A stretch of DNA of 33,348 bases from Chloroflexota bacterium. Lineage in GTDB: Bacteria > Chloroflexota > Limnocylindria > Limnocylindrales > CSP1-4. Shown here in pieces: positions 8,175 to 16,584 of the stretch. The notes beneath the pieces were generated by a model, which saw only the letters and a program-made list of their open reading frames with translations, did not search any database and was not told the origin of the DNA. Numbering within the stretch: the stretch's first letter is position 1; each line of letters starts with the position of its first letter. The stretch is from assembly GCA_021788175.1 (NCBI GenBank), contig JAJYKX010000006.1:1-33348 (forward strand). Direction: 5' to 3'. The position numbers and the translations under genes are program-made.

Positions 8175-9496
8175 CTCGCCCCCGCACCCTGCCGACGGAC
8201 CTCGCCGGCGAGCGTCCGAACGCTCTGCACTGCGCCGCCCGCATCGTACACGCGGGGCAGGCGCGATGCCATTGCCGTGACGATCTCCCACGGGATCGTG
8301 GTGCGCGCACGCGCCAGTTCCAGCGCGTCGATCCGCTCGGGGCCCTGCGCGCCGAGCAGCACGAACTCGTCCTCCAGGCCGACACCGGGAACGTCCGTGA
8401 CATCGGCGGCGACGGCGTCCATGGCGACGCTCCCGATCAGCGGGACCCGCCGGCCCCGGACCAGGGCGCTGGTCCTGCCGGCCGACGCGTAGGGCCATCC
8501 GTCGCCATATCCGACGGGAAGCGTGGCCACGCGGGAGGGGCGTGCCGCGCGCCAGCGCGACCCGTACCCGACCCCCTCCCCCGGCGCCACCTCCGTGACG
8601 CGCAGCGGCCGGGCGTGCAGCGACATGGCCGGCCGGAGCTCTTCCGCGGCGAAACGGGCGTCGGGGGCGACCGGGAACCCGGCCGGCAGGAGGCCGTACG
8701 TCGAGAGACCCAGGCGAACCATCTCCAGCTGGGGGCCGGTGCGGGCCAGGAGCCCGCCCGTCGCGGACGCGTGCCGTCGCAGGTGGCCCAGGCCCGTGTT
8801 CCGCATCGCCTCCCAGGCCTGCCGGAAGCGGACCGTCTGTCGTGCCGACGCCTCCGCGTCGTCCGCGCTCGCCAGGTGGGTCCACGTCCCCACCAGCTCG
8901 ACCCCCGGGACCGCGGCCAGCCGGCGGGCCGCCTCCGCCGCCCGTTCGGGCGCGAACCCCGCCCGTCCCAGGCCGCTGTCGACCTCGACGTGGACCCGCA
9001 GGGTGCCGGCCGCCGGCCTGACGGCAGCGGCCATCCGTTCGATCGCCCCCTCCTCCGCCACGGTGACCTCCACGCCCGCCTGCGCCAGCGCGGGGAGCGC
9101 GTCGAGCGGGGGCTGGAAGAGGAGCAGCACGGGGGGTCCAGGCCGGGACGCCGCGACGGCCAGTGCCTCGTCCAGGGTGGCGACGCAGAGCTGGTCCGCG
9201 CCCGCCGTCGCGAAGGCACGCGCGACCGGCAGCAGGCCGTGGCCGTACGCGTCCGCCTTGACGACGGCCGCCAGGCGCACGCCGGGATCGAGGAGCGAGC
9301 GCAGCGTCCGCACGTTGTGCGCCAGCGCGTCGAGGCTCACCTCGAGCCAGGCCGTCCTGGGGAGGGCGGGGAGCCCCGCTTCGCGCAGGCGGGTCTCGAT
9401 CGGCTGCCGGGGGATCGGCTGCGCCGGCCCGGTCTGCGCGGGGATCGGCCCGGCGGACTCCGGCCGCCCGGGGATCGGCTGCGCCGGCCCGCTCAC
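8171..9496 (-). CDS. alr: Alanine racemase
   Basis: AVVKADAYGHG PLP-lysine motif, HVEVDSGLGRAGF, GYGSRWRAARPSRVATLPVGYGDGWPY, IGSVAMDAVAADVT. GTG start at 9496 overlaps the nnrD stop. Confidence 0.95.
   Translation of the reverse strand: MSGPAQPIPGRPESAGPIPAQTGPAQPIPRQPIETRLREAGLPALPRTAWLEVSLDALAHNVRTLRSLLDPGVRLAAVVKADAYGHGLLPVARAFATAGADQLCVATLDEALAVAASRPGPPVLLLFQPPLDALPALAQAGVEVTVAEEGAIERMAAAVRPAAGTLRVHVEVDSGLGRAGFAPERAAEAARRLAAVPGVELVGTWTHLASADDAEASARQTVRFRQAWEAMRNTGLGHLRRHASATGGLLARTGPQLEMVRLGLSTYGLLPAGFPVAPDARFAAEELRPAMSLHARPLRVTEVAPGEGVGYGSRWRAARPSRVATLPVGYGDGWPYASAGRTSALVRGRRVPLIGSVAMDAVAADVTDVPGVGLEDEFVLLGAQGPERIDALELARARTTIPWEIVTAMASRLPRVYDAGGAVQSVRTLAGEVRRQGAGAR
9411..9491. repeat. 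Short direct repeat encoding GPAQPIP motifs in the Alr N-terminus
   Basis: gggatcggctgcgccggcccg at 9411-9431 and 9471-9491 (60 bp apart), with a partial copy gggatcggcc at 9441-9450. Confidence 0.85.
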
Positions 9497-10500
9497 GGAG
9501 TCTCCTCCCGCAGGGCGAACCCGACCCGTCGGTGACTGCCCGAATGGCGGTCGCGCAGCCGGGACAGCCGGTGCCGCACGTGGGCGATCTCGCCGGGGAG
9601 ATCCGACGCCAGCAGCCCGCTGTCCCCCAGCCGGTCGCGGATGGCGTCGCCCGCGGCCCCGTGCAGGTAGACACCGACGCGCGCCGCGGTGTACGGGTCG
9701 AGCCCCTGCCCCAGCAGCGCGCCGATGGTCCCGGCCAGCACGTCGCCGGTGCCACCCGTGCCGAGTGCCGGGTTCTCGAACGGCGCGCGAGCGGCCGCGC
9801 CGTTCGGATCCGCCACGACCGTGCGCGCCCCCTTGAGCACGACCACCTGTCCCCATGCCGACGCCGCGTCCCGTGCAGCCCGCTCGCGCGCGGCGTCGTC
9901 GCCCGAGAGGTCGCCCGCGACGCCGGGCAGCATGCGCCGGAACTCGCCGGGATGCGGCGTCAGGACGCAGCGCCGCGCGACCCGGTCCGGCCAGCCGGCG
10001 GCGCGCGAGAGCGCGTTCAGCGCCTCCGCATCGACCACCGCCGGCGCCCCGGCCGCCGCGAGGAGGCCGGTCACCAGCGCGTCCGTCGCCGATGAACCGT
10101 GGAGCCCCGGCCCCACCACCAGCGCGTCATGGGGCAGCGAGCCGATCCGCTCGAGCGCGGCGCCGGGATCCACCTCGAACGGTGCCCGTTCCGGGAGGCC
10201 CGCCGTGATCACCTCCACGAACCGGCCCGCCACGATCGGCTGGAGGGAGGCCGGCACCGCGAGGGTGACCAGGCCCGCACCGGCACGTCCCGCCGCGTGG
10301 CTTGCCAGGAGCCCGGCCCCGGCGTAGTCCAGCGATCCCGCCACCAGCAGGACGCGCCCGTTGTCGCCCTTGTGGGCGCGCGGCTCGCGACGCGGCAGCA
10401 GCCCCGCCACCAGCGCATCGGTCAGCTCCTCGATCGGGGTGCCCCCGCCGGCGGTCACGTCCCGTCGCCCCTGCTCACGCCCGGCCCTCCGTGTGTGCAC
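9493..10500 (-). CDS. nnrD: ADP-dependent (S)-NAD(P)H-hydrate dehydratase (YjeF C-terminal domain only)
   Basis: HKGDNGRVLLVAGSLDYAGAGLLASHAA, LTPHPGEFRRML, VVLKGARTVVADPNG, NPALGTGGTGDVLAGTIGALL. A start downstream of 10500 (e.g. GTG 10458) is possible. Confidence 0.92.
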   Translation of the reverse strand: MHTRRAGREQGRRDVTAGGGTPIEELTDALVAGLLPRREPRAHKGDNGRVLLVAGSLDYAGAGLLASHAAGRAGAGLVTLAVPASLQPIVAGRFVEVITAGLPERAPFEVDPGAALERIGSLPHDALVVGPGLHGSSATDALVTGLLAAAGAPAVVDAEALNALSRAAGWPDRVARRCVLTPHPGEFRRMLPGVAGDLSGDDAARERAARDAASAWGQVVVLKGARTVVADPNGAAARAPFENPALGTGGTGDVLAGTIGALLGQGLDPYTAARVGVYLHGAAGDAIRDRLGDSGLLASDLPGEIAHVRHRLSRLRDRHSGSHRRVGFALREETP

Positions 10501-11053
10501 CGGGTCCCGTCCGGCCGGTCTCCCCGCGCAGCTCGTCCGCCAGGCCGCGGATCCGCTCCAGCCGTCCCATCAGCCGGCGCTCGCGCTCGTCGAGACGCTC
10601 CTCGATGTCCGGCGGGAAGAGGAACGCGCCGCCTTCGGTCCGCACCCCGGACGCGACCGCCACCGCGTACTCGCGCTCGTGGGTGATGGACAGGGCGATG
10701 GTGCCCATGCCGAGCTGGGCGGCCCGTGCGCGGGCACGGCCGGAGAGGCGCACCGCCGGCTGGCCCGTGGGGAGGCGCACCACCTCGATGTCGCGCCACC
10801 CGACGCCCCGCACGCCGAGGCCGAGAACCTTGCTGACGGCCTCCTTCGCGGCCCAGCGCCCGGCCAGACGCTCGGCGTTCGTCCGCACGTAGGCGGCCTC
10901 GTCGGGCGTCAGCACCCGCCGCGTGAACCGGGGCCCGTACCGCGCGAGCGCCTCCCGGATCCGCGAGACGCGGATGATGTCGACCCCCAGCTCGGTCGTC
11001 GCCGGGCCCGCGCCGCCCGCCGCGGGCACGTTTGCCGCGACCCCATCCACCAT
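10475..11053 (-). CDS. acpS: Holo-[acyl-carrier-protein] synthase with C-terminal extension
   Basis: LGVDIIRVSRIREAL, RFTRRVLTPDEAAYV, LAGRWAAKEAVSKVLG, ALSITHEREYAVAVA. Confidence 0.93.
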   Translation of the reverse strand: MVDGVAANVPAAGGAGPATTELGVDIIRVSRIREALARYGPRFTRRVLTPDEAAYVRTNAERLAGRWAAKEAVSKVLGLGVRGVGWRDIEVVRLPTGQPAVRLSGRARARAAQLGMGTIALSITHEREYAVAVASGVRTEGGAFLFPPDIEERLDERERRLMGRLERIRGLADELRGETGRTGPGAHTEGRA

Positions 11054-11062
11054 CCCGCGCTC

Positions 11063-12889
11063 CTACTCGACCGTCACCGATTTCGCCAGGTTGCGCGGCT
11101 GGTCCACGTCCGTGCCCCGGGCCACGGCCATGTGGTAGGCGAACAGCTGGAGGGGAATGACCGCCAGGATCGGGCTGAGCGCCTCGAGCGTGTCCGGCAC
11201 CGGGAAGACGTCGTCGGCGTAGCGGTCGGCCTCGCGGTCCCCCTCGGTCGCCACCGCGATCACGCGCGCGTCCCGTGCCCGGCCCTCCATGACGTTGCTG
11301 ACCAGCTTCTCGTGCACCGACGAACGGGTGGCCACCGCCACCAGCGGCACCTCCGCGTCGAGGAGCGAGATGGGACCGTGCTTGAGCTCGCCGGCGGCGT
11401 AGCCCTCGGCGTGGGTGTAGCTGACCTCCTTCAGCTTCAGGGCGCCTTCCAGCGCCGCGGGGTAGCTCACGCCGCGCCCGACGAACATGAAGCCGTGGCT
11501 GTTGACGTACCGCCGGGCCGTCGCGCGGATCCGGTCGTCCAGCTCCAGGACGCGGCGCGCCTGTCCCGGCAGCGCGCGCAGGGCTGCCGCCAGCCGCCGT
11601 TCCTCGGCGGGATCGAGCCGCCCCCGGGCACGCGCCAGCGCCGCGGCGAGGATGACCAGCACGGTGACCTGTGCCACGAAGGTCTTGGTCGCCGCCACGG
11701 CGATCTCGGGGCCGGCCTGCAGGAAGCAGACCGCGTCGGCCTCGCGCGTCAGCGCGGACCCGACCGTGTTGGTGACGGCCACCACCGCGCAGCCCCGCTC
11801 CCGGGCGAGCCGCGTGGCCGCCAGCGTGTCGGCCGTCTCGCCGGACTGGCTGACCGCCACCACCAGGGTGCCCTCGTCGAGCGGCGGGGGCGCGTAGCGG
11901 AACTCCGAGCCAACCGTGACGCGGGCGGGGATCCCGGCCCAGGCCTCCACCAGGTGCGCCCCCGCCATGCTGGCGTAGGCCGCGGTGCCGCAGGCGACGA
12001 ACTCGACCCGTGACGCCTGCGCCAGGCGCTCGGCCAGCGGGGCCACCTCGTCGAGCACGATGGACTCGCCGATCACGCGCCCGGTGATGGCGGCGCGGAT
12101 CGCGTCGGGCTGCTCGTGCATCTCCTTGAGCATGAAGTGGGGGTAGCCGCCCTTCTCCGCCGCCTCGACCGTCCAGTCGACGACGTGGATCTCGCGTTCC
12201 CGCGGCGCCCCGTCGAGACCGGTGATCCGCACCGAGCCGGCGCCCAGGTCCGCCACGTCGCCCTCCTCCAGGAAGACGACACGGTTGGTGTGCGCGAGCA
12301 CCGCCGCCACGTCCGACGCGACGAAGTTCTCGCCGTCGCCGACCCCCACGATCAGCGGGACGTTCATGCGGGCCCCGATGAGGCGGCCCGGCTCGCGGCG
12401 GTCGAGGACGACCAGGGCGTACGCGCCGGAGACCCGTCGCAGCGCCGCGCGCACGGCATCCCCGATGTCGCCCGCGTACGCCTCCTCCACCAGGTGCGCC
12501 AGCGCCTCCGTGTCCGTCTCGGAGGTGAGCCGGTGGCCGCGTGCCTCCAGGCCGTCGCGCAGCTCGCGGAAGTTCTCGATGATCCCGTTGTGGACCACCA
12601 CGATGTCCCCGGTGCAGTCGGCGTGGGGATGGGCGTTCAGATCGTTCGGGCGGCCGTGGGTGGCCCACCGCGTGTGGGCGAGCCCGACGGCCGCCGAGGG
12701 CAGGCTGTCGCCCATCGCCGTGCGCAGGTTCGCCAGCTTGCCGGCCTTCTTCTCGACGAAGACCGACCCGTCCGAGCGGACGAGCGCGATGCCGGCCGAG
12801 TCGTAGCCGCGGTACTCCAGGCGCGCCAGCCCCTCGAGCAGGATGGGCGCCGCCTCCCGGGGGCCGATGTATCCGACGATCCCGCACAT
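11063..12889 (-). CDS. glmS: Glutamine--fructose-6-phosphate aminotransferase (isomerizing)
   Basis: MCGIVGYIGPREAAPILLEGLARLEYRGYDSAG, HTRWATHGRPNDLNAHPH, SQSGETADTLAA, C-terminal RNLAKSVTVE. Confidence 0.98.
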   Translation of the reverse strand: MCGIVGYIGPREAAPILLEGLARLEYRGYDSAGIALVRSDGSVFVEKKAGKLANLRTAMGDSLPSAAVGLAHTRWATHGRPNDLNAHPHADCTGDIVVVHNGIIENFRELRDGLEARGHRLTSETDTEALAHLVEEAYAGDIGDAVRAALRRVSGAYALVVLDRREPGRLIGARMNVPLIVGVGDGENFVASDVAAVLAHTNRVVFLEEGDVADLGAGSVRITGLDGAPREREIHVVDWTVEAAEKGGYPHFMLKEMHEQPDAIRAAITGRVIGESIVLDEVAPLAERLAQASRVEFVACGTAAYASMAGAHLVEAWAGIPARVTVGSEFRYAPPPLDEGTLVVAVSQSGETADTLAATRLARERGCAVVAVTNTVGSALTREADAVCFLQAGPEIAVAATKTFVAQVTVLVILAAALARARGRLDPAEERRLAAALRALPGQARRVLELDDRIRATARRYVNSHGFMFVGRGVSYPAALEGALKLKEVSYTHAEGYAAGELKHGPISLLDAEVPLVAVATRSSVHEKLVSNVMEGRARDARVIAVATEGDREADRYADDVFPVPDTLEALSPILAVIPLQLFAYHMAVARGTDVDQPRNLAKSVTVE

Positions 12890-12912
12890 CCGACTGCCCT
12901 CCCGTCCCCGCG

Positions 12913-14253
12913 TCAGGCGGGCTGGTTGAGACGTTCCCCGGCCAGCACCGCGAGCTGGTCGGCCAGGGCCGAGACATGCCCCTCGTGCTCGCCCTCGACC
13001 ATGATGCGCAGCACCGGCTCGGTGCCGGACGGCCGGACCAGGACGCGTCCGCCCTCGGACAGCTCGGCCTCCGCCGACCGGATCGCGGCGACGAGCACCG
13101 GGTCGGCGTCCCACTGGTCCTTGTGCCGCACCCGTACGCTGCGCTGCTGCTGAGGGTACAGCGGGATCGCGTCGGCCAGCTCGGAGAGCGGCCGGCCGCG
13201 TCGCGCCAGGATCCCGAGCACCTCCAGCGCGGTGACGATCCCGTCGCCCGCGTGGGTGTGCTCGGCCACGATCACGTGGCCGCTCTTCTCGCCGCCCAGC
13301 CCCGCGCCCGAGACGAGCATGGCGTCGAGGATGTACTTGTCGCCGACCGGCGTGCGCACGATGCGCCCGCCGGCCCGCTGGACCGCCGACACCAGGCCGC
13401 CGTTGGAGAGGACGCTGACCACGACGGTGCTGCCGGCGAGGGCGCGACGCCCCATCCGGTCGAGGGCGATCAGGCCGATCAGCCGGTCCCCGTCCACCAC
13501 CTGTCCCCGCTCGTCCACCGCCACGCAGCGATCGGCGTCGCCGTCCAGCGCGAACCCGACGTCGGCGCCGACCTCGGCCACCCGCGCCGCCAGCGACTCG
13601 GGATGGGTGGCGCCGCAGTCCTGGTTGATGTTCACGCCGTCGGGATCGTCGTGGATGGCGCCCACGCTGGCCCCGCTCGAGGCGAGGATCCGTTCTGCCA
13701 CCGGGCAGCCCGACCCGTTGGCGCAATCCACGACCACCCGCAGGTCGTTGCGGCTGTGCTGCGCGAGGCCGACCCGGTGGGCCACGTAGCGCTCCAGCAG
13801 GTCGCGGGCGTCCACCTCGCGGCCGATCCCGGCGTTGGTGGGTCCGGAGAGTTCGTCGGCGCGCCAGATGAGCGTGTCGAGCTCATCCTCCAGCGCGTCG
13901 TCGAGCTTGATCCCACGATGATCGAGGACCTTGAGCCCGTTGTCATCCGCCGGGTTGTGCGACGCCGACACCACGATCCCGGCCGCGAAGCCGCCGGCCC
14001 CGGCCAGGTGGGCCAGCGCGGGCGTGGGCAGCACCCCGGCCCGATGCACGTCGACGCCCATCGAGGTCGCCCCGGCCACGATCGCCGAGGCGAGCATGTC
14101 GCCGGAGCGCCGCGTGTCCTGTCCGAGGACGATGGGGCCCCGCCCGCTCGCGAGCAGGTGCGCGGTCGCGCGGCCCAGCGCGTAGGCGAGGGTCGGCTTC
14201 AGGTCCACGTTCGCGACGCCGCGAATCCCGTCGGTGCCGAAGAGGCGGGCCAT
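12913..14253 (-). CDS. glmM: Phosphoglucosamine mutase
   Basis: MARLFGTDGIRGVAN, active-site serine VVSASHNPADDNGLK, DGDADRC, RPSGTEPVLRIMVE. Confidence 0.98.
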   Translation of the reverse strand: MARLFGTDGIRGVANVDLKPTLAYALGRATAHLLASGRGPIVLGQDTRRSGDMLASAIVAGATSMGVDVHRAGVLPTPALAHLAGAGGFAAGIVVSASHNPADDNGLKVLDHRGIKLDDALEDELDTLIWRADELSGPTNAGIGREVDARDLLERYVAHRVGLAQHSRNDLRVVVDCANGSGCPVAERILASSGASVGAIHDDPDGVNINQDCGATHPESLAARVAEVGADVGFALDGDADRCVAVDERGQVVDGDRLIGLIALDRMGRRALAGSTVVVSVLSNGGLVSAVQRAGGRIVRTPVGDKYILDAMLVSGAGLGGEKSGHVIVAEHTHAGDGIVTALEVLGILARRGRPLSELADAIPLYPQQQRSVRVRHKDQWDADPVLVAAIRSAEAELSEGGRVLVRPSGTEPVLRIMVEGEHEGHVSALADQLAVLAGERLNQPA

Positions 14254-14255
14254 GC

Positions 14256-15515
14256 TCAGAACCCCGGGCTGCTGGATGGAGAGGGACTTGGACTGCCCGC
14301 CGGCGCGGTGACTGTCACCTGGACCTGCTCGGGGCTCACGCTCACCAGGGTGGTGCCCGCCGGGGGCGTGAACCTGGCCGGCAGGGTGAACGTCCCGGAA
14401 TCGAGCCCGGAGACGTTCACGGTGACGTAGAGCGTCGACGGGTCGATGGCGTCGAGCGCCGCGCTCGGACCGCCGACCGTGACGAGGACGTCGGGCACCG
14501 AGAGCGTGTAGGTCCGATCCGGACTGGCGCCGTTGAGCACCACGCCGGCCCCGAAGCTGCGCGAGCCGGTCTCCACCTGGACGCGTACCCGGACCTGCAC
14601 CTTCGAGGGGCCGAGGACCGTCACCCCCGCGGGCGCCTGGAGTCCGACCGAGGCGAGCAGGTCCGAGCTCCGACCGGCGACACTGATCGATGCCGTCCCG
14701 ACGCTCGTGAGTGAGTTGACCGCGCTCCCCGGTCCGCTGACCGTCGCGGTGAGCGGCGTCACGGTCACGGCCCGCACCGAGTAGCCGTCGGCCAGCTGGC
14801 CGGTGACGTTCGGCACGATGGGGATCGTGCGGTTCACCTGCTGCTCGCTGACCGGGATCGTCACGTGCGCGGACGACGGCGAGATGTCCACCGGCGAGAC
14901 GACGTCGCCCTTGGCATCGACGGCGATCAGGTCGACGTTGGTGTCCACGTTGGCGCCGTTCGGATCGATGGCCACGCGCGCCTCCGCGGCGGTGACCTGG
15001 GACACCAGCGAGCTGGCGCCGCGCACCGTGACGGTGGTGGGGCTCACGGCGGGGATCCCGGCCGTGAGGCCGCTCGGCACGGTGCCGCGATCGACCTGCA
15101 CCGGCACCTGCGCGCTGATGACCGGGTCGAGCCGCGCGACGACGGTCGCGGGCTCCCAGCCCACCACCTGGATCCGCTGGTCGCGCGCCACGACGGTGAC
15201 CGGCACGCTCACCGGTGCGCCGCCGGGCTGCGAGGCGACGCCCGCGAGGTTGGCGGTGGCCACGAAGGAGGAGCTCGTCACCTGGGCCGCCACGTCGAGC
15301 GGCGCGATGTACTGGATCGAGGACACCGTCCCGAGGCTGGTGAGCAGGAAGGTGCCCGCCGGCTGGTCGATGCCGTCGATGGGCACCGGTCCGTTCCACG
15401 TCCGGGCGTTCTGCGAGATCACCAGGCCGAGGTAGAGCACCACGGCCAGTGCGATGGCCCCGAGTCGCAGCGGCCAGTTGCGGACCAGGATGTGAAACAG
15501 GCGGCGGGTGGTCAC
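14256..15515 (-). CDS. cdaR: YbbR-domain protein, CdaR-like regulator of CdaA
   Basis: Single N-terminal TM segment NWPLRLGAIALAVVLYLGLVI followed by repeated Ser/Thr/Val-rich YbbR-like modules. Position between cdaA and glmM. GTG start at 15515 overlaps the cdaA stop. Confidence 0.9.
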   Translation of the reverse strand: MTTRRLFHILVRNWPLRLGAIALAVVLYLGLVISQNARTWNGPVPIDGIDQPAGTFLLTSLGTVSSIQYIAPLDVAAQVTSSSFVATANLAGVASQPGGAPVSVPVTVVARDQRIQVVGWEPATVVARLDPVISAQVPVQVDRGTVPSGLTAGIPAVSPTTVTVRGASSLVSQVTAAEARVAIDPNGANVDTNVDLIAVDAKGDVVSPVDISPSSAHVTIPVSEQQVNRTIPIVPNVTGQLADGYSVRAVTVTPLTATVSGPGSAVNSLTSVGTASISVAGRSSDLLASVGLQAPAGVTVLGPSKVQVRVRVQVETGSRSFGAGVVLNGASPDRTYTLSVPDVLVTVGGPSAALDAIDPSTLYVTVNVSGLDSGTFTLPARFTPPAGTTLVSVSPEQVQVTVTAPAGSPSPSPSSSPGF

Positions 15516-16456
15516 GGGCGGTCGACTCGCCCCGCTGCTGCCCCCGCGGCTCCCGGCGTGCGTCCACCGCGACCGGCGTTCCGCCGGGACGATCCACGCG
15601 ACCAGCCATGCGAGGGCCGGTGCAGGTGGGGCCAGTGGTCGCGCTCGCTCCCTTCGTCACCTGCGCGCAGTGATGCGTCGAGGTGGAGCAGCGTCACCAG
15701 CGCCACCCGCAGCTGTTCCTCGTCGAGGTTGCGCACGATCCGTCCGCGCTCGACCAGGCTGATCGCACCGGTCTCCTCGCTGACGACCACCACGAGCGCA
15801 TCGGTCTCCTCGGTGATCCCGAAGGCGGCCCGGTGCCGGGTCCCGTAGCGCTCGGAGCCCGGCGCCACCTCGGCCAGCGGCAGGACGGCTCCCGCCGAGA
15901 GGATCCGCCCGCCGCGCACGATCACCGCGCCGTCGTGCAGCGGGGAGCGGGGCATGAAGATGGTGCGCAGCAGCTCCGCGGTCAGGTCGGCGTGCATCAT
16001 GACGCCGCCCTCGGCGAAGTCCTCGAGCCCCGTCTCGCGTTCCAGGACGATGAGCGCGCCGTGCCGGTCCTGGGCGAATCCGGCCGCGGCCCGGGAGATC
16101 TCCCCGGCGATCTGCTCGAGCGCACCCTGCTGGCCCGGGGCCAGCATCCATCCCAGCGATCCGACGTGGCCGAGTCGTTCCAGGGCCCGGCGGAGCTCCG
16201 GCTGGAAGACGACCACGAGCGCGAAGAGCCCGACCACTGCGCCGGCCTGGAGAATCTGGGAGAGGAGCTGCAGGCCCAGCAGCTGGGCCAGCACGTAGAC
16301 CCCGTACAGGAGGGTCACGCCGATCACGAGGCGCACCGCCCGGGTGTCCCGGATCAGGCTGAAGAGCCAGTAGATGAGCAGCGCCGTCAGCCCGATGTCG
16401 AGGAAGGTCGTCGGCTTCGGCTGGACCCCCGAGAGCAGGTCGAGGATGGAAGGCAT
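15512..16456 (-). CDS. cdaA: Diadenylate cyclase (c-di-AMP synthase), CdaA type
   Basis: N-terminal TM region, then DAC-domain motifs SPLHDGAVIVRGGRILSAGAVLPL and GTRHRAAFGITEETDALVVVVSEETGAISLVERG. Confidence 0.97.
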   Translation of the reverse strand: MPSILDLLSGVQPKPTTFLDIGLTALLIYWLFSLIRDTRAVRLVIGVTLLYGVYVLAQLLGLQLLSQILQAGAVVGLFALVVVFQPELRRALERLGHVGSLGWMLAPGQQGALEQIAGEISRAAAGFAQDRHGALIVLERETGLEDFAEGGVMMHADLTAELLRTIFMPRSPLHDGAVIVRGGRILSAGAVLPLAEVAPGSERYGTRHRAAFGITEETDALVVVVSEETGAISLVERGRIVRNLDEEQLRVALVTLLHLDASLRAGDEGSERDHWPHLHRPSHGWSRGSSRRNAGRGGRTPGAAGAAAGRVDRP

Positions 16457-16464
16457 CGCGACCT

Positions 16465-16473
16465 AGTGTAGCA
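16465..16473 (-). promoter_or_regulatory. Candidate extended -10 promoter for cdaA
   Basis: Minus strand TGCTACACT (16465-16473), with TACACT ending 8 nt before the cdaA ATG. No good -35. Confidence 0.4.
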
Positions 16474-16584
16474 GTGGCCCTCCGCGGCCCGACCGGGGCG
16501 ACCAGGCTCCGCGCCCGCACCGGGCACCGGCCGAGCGCCTGTGCGCCTGGTCGAACCTTGCGATCGGCCGCGACGAACAGCGCC

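Noticed and set aside
10455-12977. 840-aa minus-strand ORF overlapping glmS/acpS
   Set aside because: Out of frame with glmS and acpS; Arg/Gly-rich shadow ORF.
12913-15660. 915-aa ORF suggesting a fusion of an N-terminal region to GlmM
   Set aside because: The upstream part is the alternate frame of cdaR. The real GlmM start is MARLFGTDGIRG at 14253.
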